A stretch of 64,000 nucleotides of DNA from Bacteroidota bacterium (lineage in GTDB: Bacteria; Bacteroidota; Bacteroidia; Sphingobacteriales; Sphingobacteriaceae), in contig JAMFRP010000019.1 of the NCBI GenBank assembly GCA_026224775.1, forward strand, positions 417,712 through 481,711, written 5' to 3'. Numbering within the stretch: the first letter of the stretch is position 1; the number at the start of each line of letters is the position of its first letter. This document shows positions 11,496 through 21,074 of the stretch, in pieces. The translations under genes were made by a program, and so were the position numbers. The notes under the pieces are model-generated. The model was not told where the DNA came from and ran no database searches. It saw nothing but the letters and a program-made list of their open reading frames with translations.

Positions 11496-12812
11496 ATGAA
11501 AAAAATCTATCTACTTGTCATAGTTAATTTAACATTATGTTTACCTAAAGTTGTTTTTGCCCAATCAGCTACCGACACTGTAGTTACGTTAAAACAGTGT
11601 ATTGGGTTTGCATTACGCAATCAACCAGTGCTCCGCCAGGCTGAAATTGATGAGCAAATTAATGAAAGAAACATCCGAATATCACTTGCCGATTGGTTAC
11701 CTCAGCTTAATTCATCCAATGAATATTTGCATTATTTTAAAGGTAGCCCAGTTACCAGCGCTAATCCGGCGGTGGTTTCTCCTATTAATGAATATTCCAG
11801 TTTAGGCTTACAAGCAAGCCAGGTTATATATAATAATGATGTTTTACTGGCTGCCAAATCAGCCAAATATTCACGCTTATATTATAAACAGAATACAGTA
11901 AGCAGCCAGATAAATGTGGTATCGGATGTTAGTAAAGCCTTTTTTGATGTGCTGTTATCAGAAAAACAACTGGATATATTAAATGAGGATATAACAAGAT
12001 TGCAACGTAGCTTAAAAGATGCCTATAACCGTTACCTGGCTGGTGTTGTTGATAAAACAGATTATAAACAGGCAACTATATCATTAAATAATTCAATTGC
12101 AACCCGGAAGCAAACGCAGGAGGCTATAAAAAGTAAAACAGCTTACCTGAAACAAATTATGGGCATAGGTGCCGATAAAAACTTATTGTTAAGTTATGAT
12201 TCAACACATTATGTAAGTGAGGCCAGTATTGATACCAACCAGCAATTAAATTATAATAACCGTATTGAATACCAATTGCTGCAAACATCAAAAAGCCTGC
12301 AAAATTTAAATGCTCAATATTACAAGTGGAGTTTTCTGCCTTCAATATCAGCAGTGGGGGCCTACGATCTGATTTATTTAAATACAAAGTTTTCAAACTT
12401 GTACAATAATAACTATCCAAGTTTATATGCGGGGCTTACCTTATCATTCCCAATTTTTACCGGGACGAAACGTTTGCAAAATTTAAGTAAAGCCAGGTTG
12501 CAGGTTGATCGTGCCGACCTGGATGTTGTAAACTCGGTGAATACTATTAATACAGAGTATGTGCAAGCCCTTGCAGATTATAAGAGCAACTACACCAACT
12601 GGCAGTTATTAAACCAAAATGTTAGCCTTGCTAAAGATGTATATAAGGTAGTAAGCCTGCAATATCGCGAAGGGATAAAAACATATCTGGATGTTATTAT
12701 AGCGCAAGCTGATTTACGCACTGCCGAGTTAAACTATTATAACGCGCTATTCCAGGTGCTATCCAGCAAAATAGATCTCGAAAAAGCATTAGGTATACTT
12801 ACTGTACAATAA
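11496..12812 (+). CDS. TolC-family outer-membrane efflux protein
   Basis: Outer-membrane channel component of 438 aa. A signal peptide (MKKIYLLVIVNL to VVFAQ, about 1-23) is followed by two long heptad-rich halves typical of the TolC/OprM fold, with the repeat-like CIGFALRNQPVLRQAE near the N-terminus and LQYREGIKTYLDVIIAQADL near the C-terminus. It would form the exit duct for the MFP and RND pump encoded directly downstream; the gap to the MFP gene is 6 bp. The substrate cannot be read from sequence. Confidence 0.92.
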   Translation: MKKIYLLVIVNLTLCLPKVVFAQSATDTVVTLKQCIGFALRNQPVLRQAEIDEQINERNIRISLADWLPQLNSSNEYLHYFKGSPVTSANPAVVSPINEYSSLGLQASQVIYNNDVLLAAKSAKYSRLYYKQNTVSSQINVVSDVSKAFFDVLLSEKQLDILNEDITRLQRSLKDAYNRYLAGVVDKTDYKQATISLNNSIATRKQTQEAIKSKTAYLKQIMGIGADKNLLLSYDSTHYVSEASIDTNQQLNYNNRIEYQLLQTSKSLQNLNAQYYKWSFLPSISAVGAYDLIYLNTKFSNLYNNNYPSLYAGLTLSFPIFTGTKRLQNLSKARLQVDRADLDVVNSVNTINTEYVQALADYKSNYTNWQLLNQNVSLAKDVYKVVSLQYREGIKTYLDVIIAQADLRTAELNYYNALFQVLSSKIDLEKALGILTVQ

Positions 12813-12818
12813 ATAAAT

Positions 12819-13967
12819 ATGAATTATCACTATATGAAGCACAAATATATATTACTAATAAGTCCGTTAGCCGTGCTGTTCTTTTCGGCATGCCATCAAA
12901 GTGGTGCAAAAAGTACAGCATTGCCACCAACACCTGTCTACGTTGCTGAAGCAAAAACTGCCGATGCTGTTTATTACGACCCTTATCAGGGTTCGGTAGT
13001 AGCGCTAAATTCAGTAGAGCTGCGCAGCCAGGTAGCGGGTTTTATTACGGCTATTTATTTTAAGGAAGGCGACGTTGTGCAAAAAGGTGCACCATTATAT
13101 GAAATAGATCGCCGAAAATATGTTGCTGCTTATGACCAGGCGGTGGCTAATTTGGCCAGCGCCAAAGCAAACCTGGTTAAGGATCAGAAAGATATTGACA
13201 GGTATACCATGCTGCTTAAAAACGATGCTGTAGCCCGCCAAACTGTTGACCAGGCCCAGGCGGCTTATGACTCGGGGAAAGCAAATGTTCAGGTAGCTAA
13301 TGCCGCGGTGCTATCAGCCAAAACAGATCTTTCCTATGCTACTATCACAGCGCCTTTTACCGGTAGGATAGGCATATCCCAGGTGAGGTTAGGTTCTGAG
13401 GTTAGTCCAGGTACTACATTATTAAATACCATATCAAGCGAGCATCCGATTGGTGTTGATGTTGTGGTAAATGAACAGGACATTAGCCGGTTTTATGCCT
13501 ACCAAAAACATGCTACCGATTCAACCTTTAAATTGCAATTATCAGACGGGACCTCCTATAACAAGCCCGGTAAAATTTTAACTATTGACAGGGGCGTAAA
13601 TAACGGAACCGGTACCATAACAGTTCGTGTGCAGTTTAGCAATGATGATGATTTACTTAAGGATGGTATGAGCTGCGTGCTAATGGTGCTTAATAGTGCA
13701 TCTGGAGAACGTTTGCAAATCCCTTACAAAGCAGTAACAGAGCAGATGGGCGAGTATTTTGTTTTTGTATCGCAGGATACTATTGCCATACAGCATAAGG
13801 TAAAATTAGGCCCGCGTATAGGTAATGATGTAGTTGTTTTATCAGGGTTGGAACAAGGTGATCAGGTAATAACGGATGGCTTTCAGCGCCTGCGCGATAA
13901 AGGTAAAATAACACTTGGCAAACCGGGGGCTCTCGGTGCAAGCGGAAGTACAGGAGCAGGAAAATAA
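12819..13967 (+). CDS. RND efflux periplasmic adaptor (membrane fusion lipoprotein)
   Basis: HlyD/AcrA-type adaptor of 382 aa. A lipoprotein signal (hydrophobic stretch ending FFSAC) implies lipidation of the Cys, anchoring it in the inner membrane. Biotinyl-lipoyl-like halves (RSQVAGFITAIYFKEGDVVQ and ATITAPFTGRIG) flank a coiled-coil hairpin, followed by beta-barrel and membrane-proximal domains. Two in-frame ATGs occur; the second, at 12834 (MKHKYILL), gives the more typical signal peptide and may be the real start. The C-terminal 15 residues are Gly/Ala/Ser-rich. It lies between the TolC and RND genes in the order porin-adaptor-pump. Confidence 0.92.
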   Translation: MNYHYMKHKYILLISPLAVLFFSACHQSGAKSTALPPTPVYVAEAKTADAVYYDPYQGSVVALNSVELRSQVAGFITAIYFKEGDVVQKGAPLYEIDRRKYVAAYDQAVANLASAKANLVKDQKDIDRYTMLLKNDAVARQTVDQAQAAYDSGKANVQVANAAVLSAKTDLSYATITAPFTGRIGISQVRLGSEVSPGTTLLNTISSEHPIGVDVVVNEQDISRFYAYQKHATDSTFKLQLSDGTSYNKPGKILTIDRGVNNGTGTITVRVQFSNDDDLLKDGMSCVLMVLNSASGERLQIPYKAVTEQMGEYFVFVSQDTIAIQHKVKLGPRIGNDVVVLSGLEQGDQVITDGFQRLRDKGKITLGKPGALGASGSTGAGK

Positions 13968-14018
13968 TCAGCTATAATAAATTAACAACACGGAACTAAC
14001 CTCCCTAACAGCAAACGA

Positions 14019-17000
14019 ATGATCGCAGATACTTTTATAAAAAGGCCGGTTACAGCAATAGTTATTTCAATAGTAATTGTTGTGGTTGGTATTTTATCTA
14101 TAAGCACTTTATCAGTAGGGCAATACCCCGAGATTACACCACCAACAGTGCAGATTACGGCTAATTATCCGGGTGCAGATGCCGTAACATTAGAACAAAC
14201 GGTAGCAACACCTATTGAAGTACAGGTAAATGGTACGCCTGGCATGACCTACCTGCAAAGCAATAGTACCAGTCAGGGCCAAATGAGTATGATAGCCAAC
14301 TTTGAGGTAGGCACTAATATAGATATAGCCGCGCTTGATGTGCAAAACCGTGTAGGTATTGCAACACCAAGTTTACCCCAGGATGTGCAGCGTTTGGGTT
14401 TAACCGTGCGTAAAAAAAATCCGAGTATATTAATGCTGGTGGCACTGTTTGCCCCTAAAGGAACGCATGATGTTACCTTTATGGATAACTATACTAACGT
14501 ATTTATAAAGGATGCCCTAACCAGCACCGCAGGCGTTGGTGACGTTGTAACCCGCGCAGATGACTTTAGTATGCGTATTTGGCTAAAGCCAGATAAGCTG
14601 GCTGCACTCGGTATGACCGCAGCTGATGTTACGGCCGCCCTAAACGAGCAAAACGCGCAAGTTGCGGCTGGTATAGTTGGCGGTACCCCCCAAGAGAAAC
14701 AACAACCCTTTGAATATACGGTATTGGTGCAAGGCCGCTTAACGGAACCCGAAGAGTTTGGGAACGTAATAGTAAAAACACAACCCAATCATGGTGCGGT
14801 TGTACATTTAAAAGATGTAGCACGGGTTGAACTGGGTAAATTTAACTACGCTAACAATTCATATGTTGATGGTAAAAGAGCTTCATACCTGTTAATATAC
14901 CAGGCACCGGGCAGTAACGCGCTTGCAACCGCAGACGCGGTTTACGCGACGATGAATGAGTTGAAAAAATCTTTCCCTGCTGATATTGACTACGTGGTTC
15001 CGTTTGAATCCATAACCGTGGTTAAGGTGTCGGTACACGAAGTTGTTGAAACACTGCTTATAGCTTTGGTATTGGTAATTGTAGTAGTGTTCCTGTTTTT
15101 ACAAAGCTGGCGTACCACACTGATACCGGTATTGGCAATCCCGGTGTCTATTATTGGTACGTTTATCTTCTTTATACCATTAAACTTCACCATAAATACA
15201 TTAACACTATTTGGTTTTGTATTGGCGATAGGTATTGTTGTGGATGATGCCATTGTTGTGGTAGAAGCGGTTCAGCATTATATGGATGAAAAGGGCATGT
15301 CGCCTAAAGAGGCTACCACGCATGCAATGAATGATATTTCTGCCCCGGTAATAGCTATCGCGTTAATATTGGCAGCGGTATTTGTACCGGTTGGGTTTAT
15401 ACCTGGCATAGTGGGCCGGCTTTACCAGCAATTTGCCATAACTATCGCTATATCTGTATTGATATCAGCTTTCGTAGCATTATCGTTGACCCCCGCATTG
15501 TGTACTTTGATCTTACGTCCGCACAAACTTGATGAAAAATCAGGCGGACTGGATAAGCTGTTCTTTAAATTCAATGCATGGTTTGAACGGGTTACAGGTA
15601 AGTATAAAAATGGCGTTGACCGGGCGATTAAAAACTCAAAATTTGTAATTATCATACTGGTATGTATAGTTATCGGAACCATCCTGTTGTTCAAAAAGAA
15701 ACCAAGTGGTTTTATCCCATTGGAGGATGATGGTCGTTTATATATTACTTATGATTTGCCGGAAGCAGCATCAACCCAGCGTACGGTTGCCGTATTGAAC
15801 CAAATGATGCATGTATTAGATAGCGTACCCGGTATATTGCATTATGCAGCCTTAGGCGGATTAAATGTGGTAAGTTTTGCGAGTAAATCAAGCAGTGCTA
15901 CCATGTTTGTACAGCTTAAACCCTGGGATGAACGTACTGCCGATAGTTTGCAAATAGGGGCTATTACAGCCAATTTACAAAAGAGACTATCAAGATTTAA
16001 AGAGGCTAACTTAGTGGTAATTCAACCTCCTGCTATACCTGGTTTGGGTAGTACAGGTGGTTTCTCATTTATATTGGAACAAAAAGCTGCCGGTGGCGAT
16101 ATTAAGGTTTTTGAACAGGTACTTAAGAACTTTACCATCGCTATCAATAAACGGAAAGAAATAGCCAAAGCATTCTCGTTTTTTACCGCGAGTACACCTG
16201 CCTACCAATTAACCATCGATCGGGAAAAGGCTAAAAAGCTGGGCATCTCAATCAGTGATATAAATAGTGCCCTGCAAACTTATATGGGTAGTTCATATAT
16301 TAATGACTTTACCATTTATGGGCGCGATTTTCACGTAGTAGCACAGGCCGATACTAATTATCGGACGAGTATCCAAAATATCGGTCAGTATTTTGTGCGT
16401 AACCAGCAAGGCGGGATGGTTCCTTTAAGCACATTAACATCATACAAACTAATACAAAACGCACCATTAATATCGCATTATAACTTATTTCGTTCTGCAG
16501 AAATAGACGGTGGTTCAGCACCCGGATATAGTAGCGGTGATGCATTAACAGCATTAAAAGAGGTAGCGGATCAAACACTACCGCAGGGCTTCGGCTATGA
16601 ATTTTCCGGGTTAAGCCGTGAAGAACTATTGTCGGGTTCAAAAACTGTGTACATCTTCATGTTGTCTATTGGCTTTGTATTCTTATTCCTGGCTGCTTTG
16701 TATGAAAGCTGGTCGGTACCGTTTTCGGTATTGCTTGCGGTGCCATTGGGTGCATTTGGGGCTATACTTTTCCTGAACTTTAAACCCGGGTTAACAAATA
16801 ACGTTTACGCGCAAATCGGTTTGATTACCCTGATAGGTTTGGCGGCTAAGAATGCCATCCTTATTGTGGAGTTCGCTAAGGAACGAGTCGATAGGGGGAT
16901 ACCGCTTGAAGAAGCGACCCTACATGCGGTAAGATTGCGTTTAAGGCCAATTATTATGACCTCGATGGCATTTATACTGGGCGTATTGCCTTTAGTATTT

Positions 17001-17189
17001 GCCTCGGGTGCAGGCGCGCAAGCAAGGCAAACCATTGGCTGGACAGTATTTGGTGGTATGCTTGCAGCAACTTCATTAGCTATATTTATAGTGCCAGTAC
17101 TATATTATACCATAACCAAGTTTGCTTATGGCAAAGAAAAATTGGCCGAGTTAGAGAAGAATTATAAACCGGATGAAGGTGAGTTATAA
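14019..17189 (+). CDS. RND multidrug efflux transporter, HAE1/AcrB-like
   Basis: Inner-membrane pump of 1056 aa in the AcrB/MexB (HAE1) class. It has the standard two-repeat layout with TM1 at the N-terminus (TFIKRPVTAIVISIVIVVVG) and large periplasmic porter loops. The proton-relay residues are in place: Asp409-Asp410 in GIVVDDAIVV and Lys944 in GLAAKNAILIVEF, matching AcrB D407/D408/K940. That identifies a proton-driven drug or hydrophobe exporter rather than a heavy-metal CusA type. Third gene of the operon, followed immediately by a strong intrinsic terminator. Confidence 0.95.
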   Translation: MIADTFIKRPVTAIVISIVIVVVGILSISTLSVGQYPEITPPTVQITANYPGADAVTLEQTVATPIEVQVNGTPGMTYLQSNSTSQGQMSMIANFEVGTNIDIAALDVQNRVGIATPSLPQDVQRLGLTVRKKNPSILMLVALFAPKGTHDVTFMDNYTNVFIKDALTSTAGVGDVVTRADDFSMRIWLKPDKLAALGMTAADVTAALNEQNAQVAAGIVGGTPQEKQQPFEYTVLVQGRLTEPEEFGNVIVKTQPNHGAVVHLKDVARVELGKFNYANNSYVDGKRASYLLIYQAPGSNALATADAVYATMNELKKSFPADIDYVVPFESITVVKVSVHEVVETLLIALVLVIVVVFLFLQSWRTTLIPVLAIPVSIIGTFIFFIPLNFTINTLTLFGFVLAIGIVVDDAIVVVEAVQHYMDEKGMSPKEATTHAMNDISAPVIAIALILAAVFVPVGFIPGIVGRLYQQFAITIAISVLISAFVALSLTPALCTLILRPHKLDEKSGGLDKLFFKFNAWFERVTGKYKNGVDRAIKNSKFVIIILVCIVIGTILLFKKKPSGFIPLEDDGRLYITYDLPEAASTQRTVAVLNQMMHVLDSVPGILHYAALGGLNVVSFASKSSSATMFVQLKPWDERTADSLQIGAITANLQKRLSRFKEANLVVIQPPAIPGLGSTGGFSFILEQKAAGGDIKVFEQVLKNFTIAINKRKEIAKAFSFFTASTPAYQLTIDREKAKKLGISISDINSALQTYMGSSYINDFTIYGRDFHVVAQADTNYRTSIQNIGQYFVRNQQGGMVPLSTLTSYKLIQNAPLISHYNLFRSAEIDGGSAPGYSSGDALTALKEVADQTLPQGFGYEFSGLSREELLSGSKTVYIFMLSIGFVFLFLAALYESWSVPFSVLLAVPLGAFGAILFLNFKPGLTNNVYAQIGLITLIGLAAKNAILIVEFAKERVDRGIPLEEATLHAVRLRLRPIIMTSMAFILGVLPLVFASGAGAQARQTIGWTVFGGMLAATSLAIFIVPVLYYTITKFAYGKEKLAELEKNYKPDEGEL

Positions 17190-17213
17190 GTAATTCTGCA
17201 GAATAAATTTATT

Positions 17214-17239
17214 AAGGCCCGTGTAAACGGGCCTTTTTT
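17214..17239 (+). terminator. Intrinsic terminator of the RND operon
   Basis: Nine-bp GC-rich stem AAGGCCCGT/ACGGGCCTT with a short GTAA-type loop followed by a run of T, 25 bp after the pump stop codon. Confidence 0.9.
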
Positions 17240-17532
17240 GCTATTGTAAAGCCTAAATAAATGTCATATCAATCAAATAAAGATTAAAAAGGAAGTGTTT
17301 GGCATGAAAAATAGATGAAAATCACATTGTTTAATAAACGTAACTTTTCTGATCCCTTTCAAAAAGGACACTAAAATAGACAGTTATTTTTTTTCAAAAG
17401 CTATTGGATTGATGTTTTTCAAAGGTTTTAGGGGTTAAATGTGCCTGTTTTTTAATTTAAAGCAGATTTAGCTAAAAACGTTTGACTATCAGTTGTTAAA
17501 ACAATGTAAATTATTTGTAACTGCCTGAGGAG

Positions 17533-17550
17533 TGACTTGAAAATTAGTCA
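17533..17550. promoter_or_regulatory. Imperfect dyad upstream of the sigma-54 promoter (possible activator site)
   Basis: TGACT-N8-AGTCA inverted repeat lying 33 bp upstream of the -24 element at 17584. Enhancer-binding proteins usually bind dyads upstream of sigma-54 promoters, though often further away. The assignment is inference only. Confidence 0.3.
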
Positions 17551-17583
17551 TCCGATTGACTTTTAATTGTGAGTTTGGCACGT

Positions 17584-17599
17584 TGGCAAAGTATTTGCA
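17584..17599 (+). promoter_or_regulatory. Sigma-54 (RpoN) -24/-12 promoter for the outer-membrane barrel gene
   Basis: TGGCAAAGTATTTGCA matches the consensus TGGCACGnnnnTTGCA with the invariant GG (-24) and GC (-12) at correct spacing and only the two less conserved positions (C6, G7) changed. Predicted transcription start is near 17610, giving a leader of about 43 nt before the ATG at 17653. A second TGGCACG lies just upstream (17577-17583) without a matching -12. An NtrC-type activator is encoded at 56952-58283. Confidence 0.65.
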
Positions 17600-17652
17600 A
17601 AGTGTATATAAATAACTAATAGTTTATTTATACAACTTACAATTACACAACA

Positions 17653-18213
17653 ATGAAAAAATTAACAAATTTATTAGCCGCAGCGACAGTAGCAGTGGCT
17701 ATATTTATTGGATCGAGTGCGAAAGCACAAACAATTACACCAGATAAATTCCGTTTTGGAATAGGTGTTGAAGGTGGTATAGCTACCGGAGCAGCGCATG
17801 ATTTTTCGAACCTTGAATTAGGTGGTACAGGAAGAGTACAATATGGTGTATCAAACAATTTAGCTATTACGCTTACATCCGGTTATTATAATTTCTTTGG
17901 TAAAACCGAACCAGGTACAGACAGTAAATATCAATCATTAGGTATGGTGCCAATTAAAGCGGGTATAAAAGCCTTCTTTACTCCGAACTTATATTTTGGT
18001 GCAGAAGTAGGTGCTGGTATTGAAACTAAAACTTTTTTACCTCAAGGTGTAGATGAAAATTTTGCTGAAAAAGATACCAAACTGATTTTATCACCAGCTA
18101 TAGGTTATGCCAGCAAACATTATGATGTTGGTGTGCGTTATGAAAATTACTCAGGCCAAAGCAATAATTATGGCTTAGTAGCTTTGCGTGTAGCATACGG
18201 ATTTGGACTATAA
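17653..18213 (+). CDS. Outer-membrane beta-barrel protein (OmpA/OmpW-like porin fold)
   Basis: Protein of 186 aa with a clear Sec signal peptide (MKKLTNLLAAATVAVAIFIGSSAKAQ, 1-26). The rest is short amphipathic strands with glycine/aromatic turns (FGIGVEGGIATG, LYFGAEVGAGIE, VGVRYENYSG) ending in a hydrophobic strand VALRVAYGFGL, fitting a small eight-strand barrel. No specific function can be assigned. It is monocistronic: 463 bp of upstream sequence with a sigma-54 promoter match, and a strong bidirectional terminator right after it, so it is probably a regulated surface protein. Confidence 0.85.
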   Translation: MKKLTNLLAAATVAVAIFIGSSAKAQTITPDKFRFGIGVEGGIATGAAHDFSNLELGGTGRVQYGVSNNLAITLTSGYYNFFGKTEPGTDSKYQSLGMVPIKAGIKAFFTPNLYFGAEVGAGIETKTFLPQGVDENFAEKDTKLILSPAIGYASKHYDVGVRYENYSGQSNNYGLVALRVAYGFGL

Positions 18214-18226
18214 AATTTAAAGAAAT

Positions 18227-18278
18227 CTACATAAAAGAAAACCCCGGCCAATTTTGGCCGGGGTTTTCTTTTATGTAG
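18227..18278. terminator. Bidirectional terminator between barrel gene and aspartate aminotransferase
   Basis: Near-perfect inverted repeat of over 20 bp per arm (CTACATAAAAGAAAACCCCG and its complement) with A-tract and T-tract flanks, serving both convergent genes. Confidence 0.92.
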
Positions 18279-18286
18279 ACTTTAGG

Positions 18287-19480
18287 TTATTTTAATTTAC
18301 CTAAAGCCGCTTTTATGCGTTTAACTGCTTCAGTCAATTTTTCTTCTGACGCAGCGTATGATAAACGTAGTGATTTCGGGTCACCAAAAGAATCACCGCC
18401 TACAGTTGCAACGTGTGCTTCTTCCAGTAAGAATATGGCTAATTCGTCAGAGTCATTAATGGTTTTGCCATTGTAGCTTTTACCGAAGAATGAAGTTACA
18501 TTCGGGAAGAAGTAAAACGCGCCATCAGGCAGGTTTACTTTTAAGCCTTCAATATCGCTTAATAAGCTATAAACTAAATCGCGGCGTTTTTTAAATTGTT
18601 CGCGCATCTGCAAAACAGTTTCTAAACCGCCTTCGTAAGCTGCAACACCTGCACGTTGGGTAATTGAGCAAGTACCTGAAGTGATCTGGCCTTGTAATTT
18701 ATCAAAAGCAGCAGCAGTTTCTTTGCTTGATGCTGAGTAACCAATTCTCCAGCCAGTCATGGCGTAAGATTTTGAAAAGCCGTTGATGATTATCACGCGA
18801 TCCTTAATGCTATCAAACTGCGCGATCGACTCATGTTTTTCGCCATAGTTGATGTGCTCATATATCTCATCAGAAATAATATAGATATGCGGATGTTTTT
18901 CAAACACTTTAGCTAAGCCTTCCAGTTCGCTTTTATTGTAAACGCTACCGGTTGGGTTGCTTGGCGATGAAAACATGAACAGCTTTGATTTTGGTGTAAT
19001 TGCTGCTTCTAATTGCTCAGGAGTGATTTTAAAGTCCTGCTCAACTGTAGTATCAATAAATACACTTTCGCCTTCGGCAAGTTTTACCACTTCGCTATAT
19101 GATACCCAGTAAGGGGTAGGGATGATAACTTCTTCACCAGGATTAACTAAACATAATACAGCATTAGCAATAGCTTGTTTTGCACCAGTTGAAACTACGA
19201 TCTGGCTAAAATCATAATCAAGATTATTTTCGTCCTTCAACTTTTTAACGATAGCCTTTCGTAGCTCAGGGTAACCCGCTACAGGTGTATAATAGGTGTA
19301 GTTTTCATCCATCGCCTTTTTAGCGGCATCTTTAATATGCTCAGGTGTGTGAAAATCCGGTTCGCCAAAACTTAGGCTGATTACGTCTACGCCCTTGGCA
19401 GCAAGTTCACGGCCCATTTTGGCCATTTTAATTGTTGCCGACTCAGACAAGTTGTTGATCCTGTTACTTAGTGCACTCAT
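18287..19480 (-). CDS. aspC: Class I aspartate aminotransferase
   Basis: Fold-type I PLP aminotransferase of 397 aa, cytosolic. Visible features: SLSFGEPDFHTP (35-46), YTPVAGYPELR, SNPTG at 174-178 with the PLP-interacting Asn, D204-xx-Y207 and the Schiff-base lysine K237 in NGFSKSYAMTGWRIG. The subgroup Igamma-like start (LSESATIKMAKMGRELAAKG) is typical of bacterial AspC/PatA enzymes that interconvert aspartate and oxaloacetate; a broader amino-acid specificity is possible. Single gene, with the bidirectional terminator 9 bp downstream. Confidence 0.92.
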   Translation of the reverse strand: MSALSNRINNLSESATIKMAKMGRELAAKGVDVISLSFGEPDFHTPEHIKDAAKKAMDENYTYYTPVAGYPELRKAIVKKLKDENNLDYDFSQIVVSTGAKQAIANAVLCLVNPGEEVIIPTPYWVSYSEVVKLAEGESVFIDTTVEQDFKITPEQLEAAITPKSKLFMFSSPSNPTGSVYNKSELEGLAKVFEKHPHIYIISDEIYEHINYGEKHESIAQFDSIKDRVIIINGFSKSYAMTGWRIGYSASSKETAAAFDKLQGQITSGTCSITQRAGVAAYEGGLETVLQMREQFKKRRDLVYSLLSDIEGLKVNLPDGAFYFFPNVTSFFGKSYNGKTINDSDELAIFLLEEAHVATVGGDSFGDPKSLRLSYAASEEKLTEAVKRIKAALGKLK

Positions 19481-19623
19481 GTTTTTTTGTTCTTAATGCG
19501 GCAAATATATAAAAACTCGTAAGTCTTTGACCTGATGTGTTAAGTCAATATGAATTTTTACAGATAATTAAATGTGGTTAACTTAACACTTATAAGTTTC
19601 GAGTTTAACCAGAAATAATACAG

Positions 19624-20634
19624 TTGTTATTTATAAATTTGGCAATAAATTACAACGCTTTGCGCGAACAAAAAAAGATCATACTATTTTCGCTTGTCAC
19701 CGGTATCGTACTGATGACGGCCAAATTCGGGGCATATTTCTTAACCTCATCCAATTTTGTACTTACCGATGCTGCCGAAAGCATTGTAAATGTGCTTGCC
19801 AGTTCGTTCGCGTTTTTTAGTATCTACCTGGCATCTCAACCCCGCGATGAAAATCATCCTTACGGCCATGGCAAGGTTGAATACTTCTCTGTTTTTATTG
19901 AAGGCGCGCTAATTGGTATAGCAGGCGTTATTATCATTGTAAAATCTGTTTACGGGATATTTTATCCTAATGCAATCCATAATTTGCTGGTTGGTGCTAT
20001 CATTATAGGTGTAACAGGTGTAGTTAATGGTGCCCTTGGTTATTATATGATAGGCAAAGGCAAGTCTATACCCTCAATAACTATTGAAGCTGATGGGCGC
20101 CACCTGATAACTGATATGATAACCAGTTTAGGTTTGGTTATTGGCTTACTTTTAATCTATTTTACTGGCCTTTTATGGCTAGATAGCACGCTATCTATTT
20201 TTGTTGGCTTGTATATAGTATATACAGGATATAAATTGGTACGCAGATCTGTTGCGGGTTTAATGGATGAGGCTGATTTTGATATAGTAACAGAAATAGT
20301 AAAGATATTGGATGAAGAGCGCCGTGATGAATGGATAGATCTGCACAATTTCAGGGCGCAAAAGTATGGTAATGAGTTGCATATAGATTGCCACATGACA
20401 CTACCAAACTATTTAGACCTGAATAGGGTGCATACTGAAGTATCATTAGTTGATAAACTGGTGAACAGCAGGATTACTAAAACAGAGTTATTTATACATG
20501 CCGACCCGTGTCTGCCTAATTGTTGCCATTATTGTAGCATGCCGGACTGCCCAATACGGTCTGAAGCGCAAACAACTCGTATACCGTGGACAATGGAGAA
20601 AGTTATCCGAAACAAAAAACATTTTGAAGATTAA
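19624..20634 (+). CDS. Cation diffusion facilitator (CDF) family metal transporter with Cys-rich tail
   Basis: Inner-membrane metal/proton antiporter of up to 336 aa with six TM helices and a cytosolic C-terminal domain. CDF signatures: HPYGHGKVEYFS at 78-89 and TM5 H160-xxx-D164. The TM2 half of the usual metal site reads E52-xxx-N56 (TDAAESIVN) instead of H/D-xxx-D. The C-terminus carries a Cys/His cluster (C296, C300, C301, C304, C309, H302). No ATG precedes TM1: the start must be one of the TTG codons at 19624, 19639 or 19660. It overlaps the Nudix gene by 1 bp. Family certain, metal unknown. Confidence 0.88.
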   Translation: MLFINLAINYNALREQKKIILFSLVTGIVLMTAKFGAYFLTSSNFVLTDAAESIVNVLASSFAFFSIYLASQPRDENHPYGHGKVEYFSVFIEGALIGIAGVIIIVKSVYGIFYPNAIHNLLVGAIIIGVTGVVNGALGYYMIGKGKSIPSITIEADGRHLITDMITSLGLVIGLLLIYFTGLLWLDSTLSIFVGLYIVYTGYKLVRRSVAGLMDEADFDIVTEIVKILDEERRDEWIDLHNFRAQKYGNELHIDCHMTLPNYLDLNRVHTEVSLVDKLVNSRITKTELFIHADPCLPNCCHYCSMPDCPIRSEAQTTRIPWTMEKVIRNKKHFED

Positions 20635-21074
20635 TGTATCAATTTAATGTACGCGTATATGGCTTGCTGATTAACGAACACCAAGAGATTTTGGTGAGCG
20701 ATGAGCAGGAATACGGAATGCAATTCACTAAATTTCCCGGTGGGGGATTAGAGTATGGCGAAGGGTTAACCGATGGCCTGAAACGGGAATTTGTTGAGGA
20801 ATGTAATGCTGAAGTAGAGGTTATCAGTCACTTTTACACTACGGATTTTTTTGTGAAGTCGGCATTTAATGATTCGCAAATTATTAGTGTTTATTACCTC
20901 GTTAAAAATATCAATACCCTGGATTTAAACTTTAAAACAAAAGTTTTTGATTTTGATGGAGAAGGAGATGTATTGCAAGCATTTCGCTGGGTAAAGTTAA
21001 GCGAATTGAGAGGAGATGACTTTACCTTCCCGATAGACAAACATATCGCAGGGCTTTTAATAAAGAATTTATGA
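20634..21074 (+). CDS. NUDIX hydrolase
   Basis: Protein of 146 aa with a Nudix box beginning at G37: G-x5-E43-x7-R51-E-F-V-E55-E56-C-N58, complete except that the last Gly is Asn. These enzymes hydrolyse nucleoside diphosphates linked to another moiety; the substrate cannot be told. It sits between the CDF transporter (1-bp overlap) and bioA (4-bp overlap), so expression is coupled, but a functional link is not obvious. Confidence 0.9.
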   Translation: MYQFNVRVYGLLINEHQEILVSDEQEYGMQFTKFPGGGLEYGEGLTDGLKREFVEECNAEVEVISHFYTTDFFVKSAFNDSQIISVYYLVKNINTLDLNFKTKVFDFDGEGDVLQAFRWVKLSELRGDDFTFPIDKHIAGLLIKNL

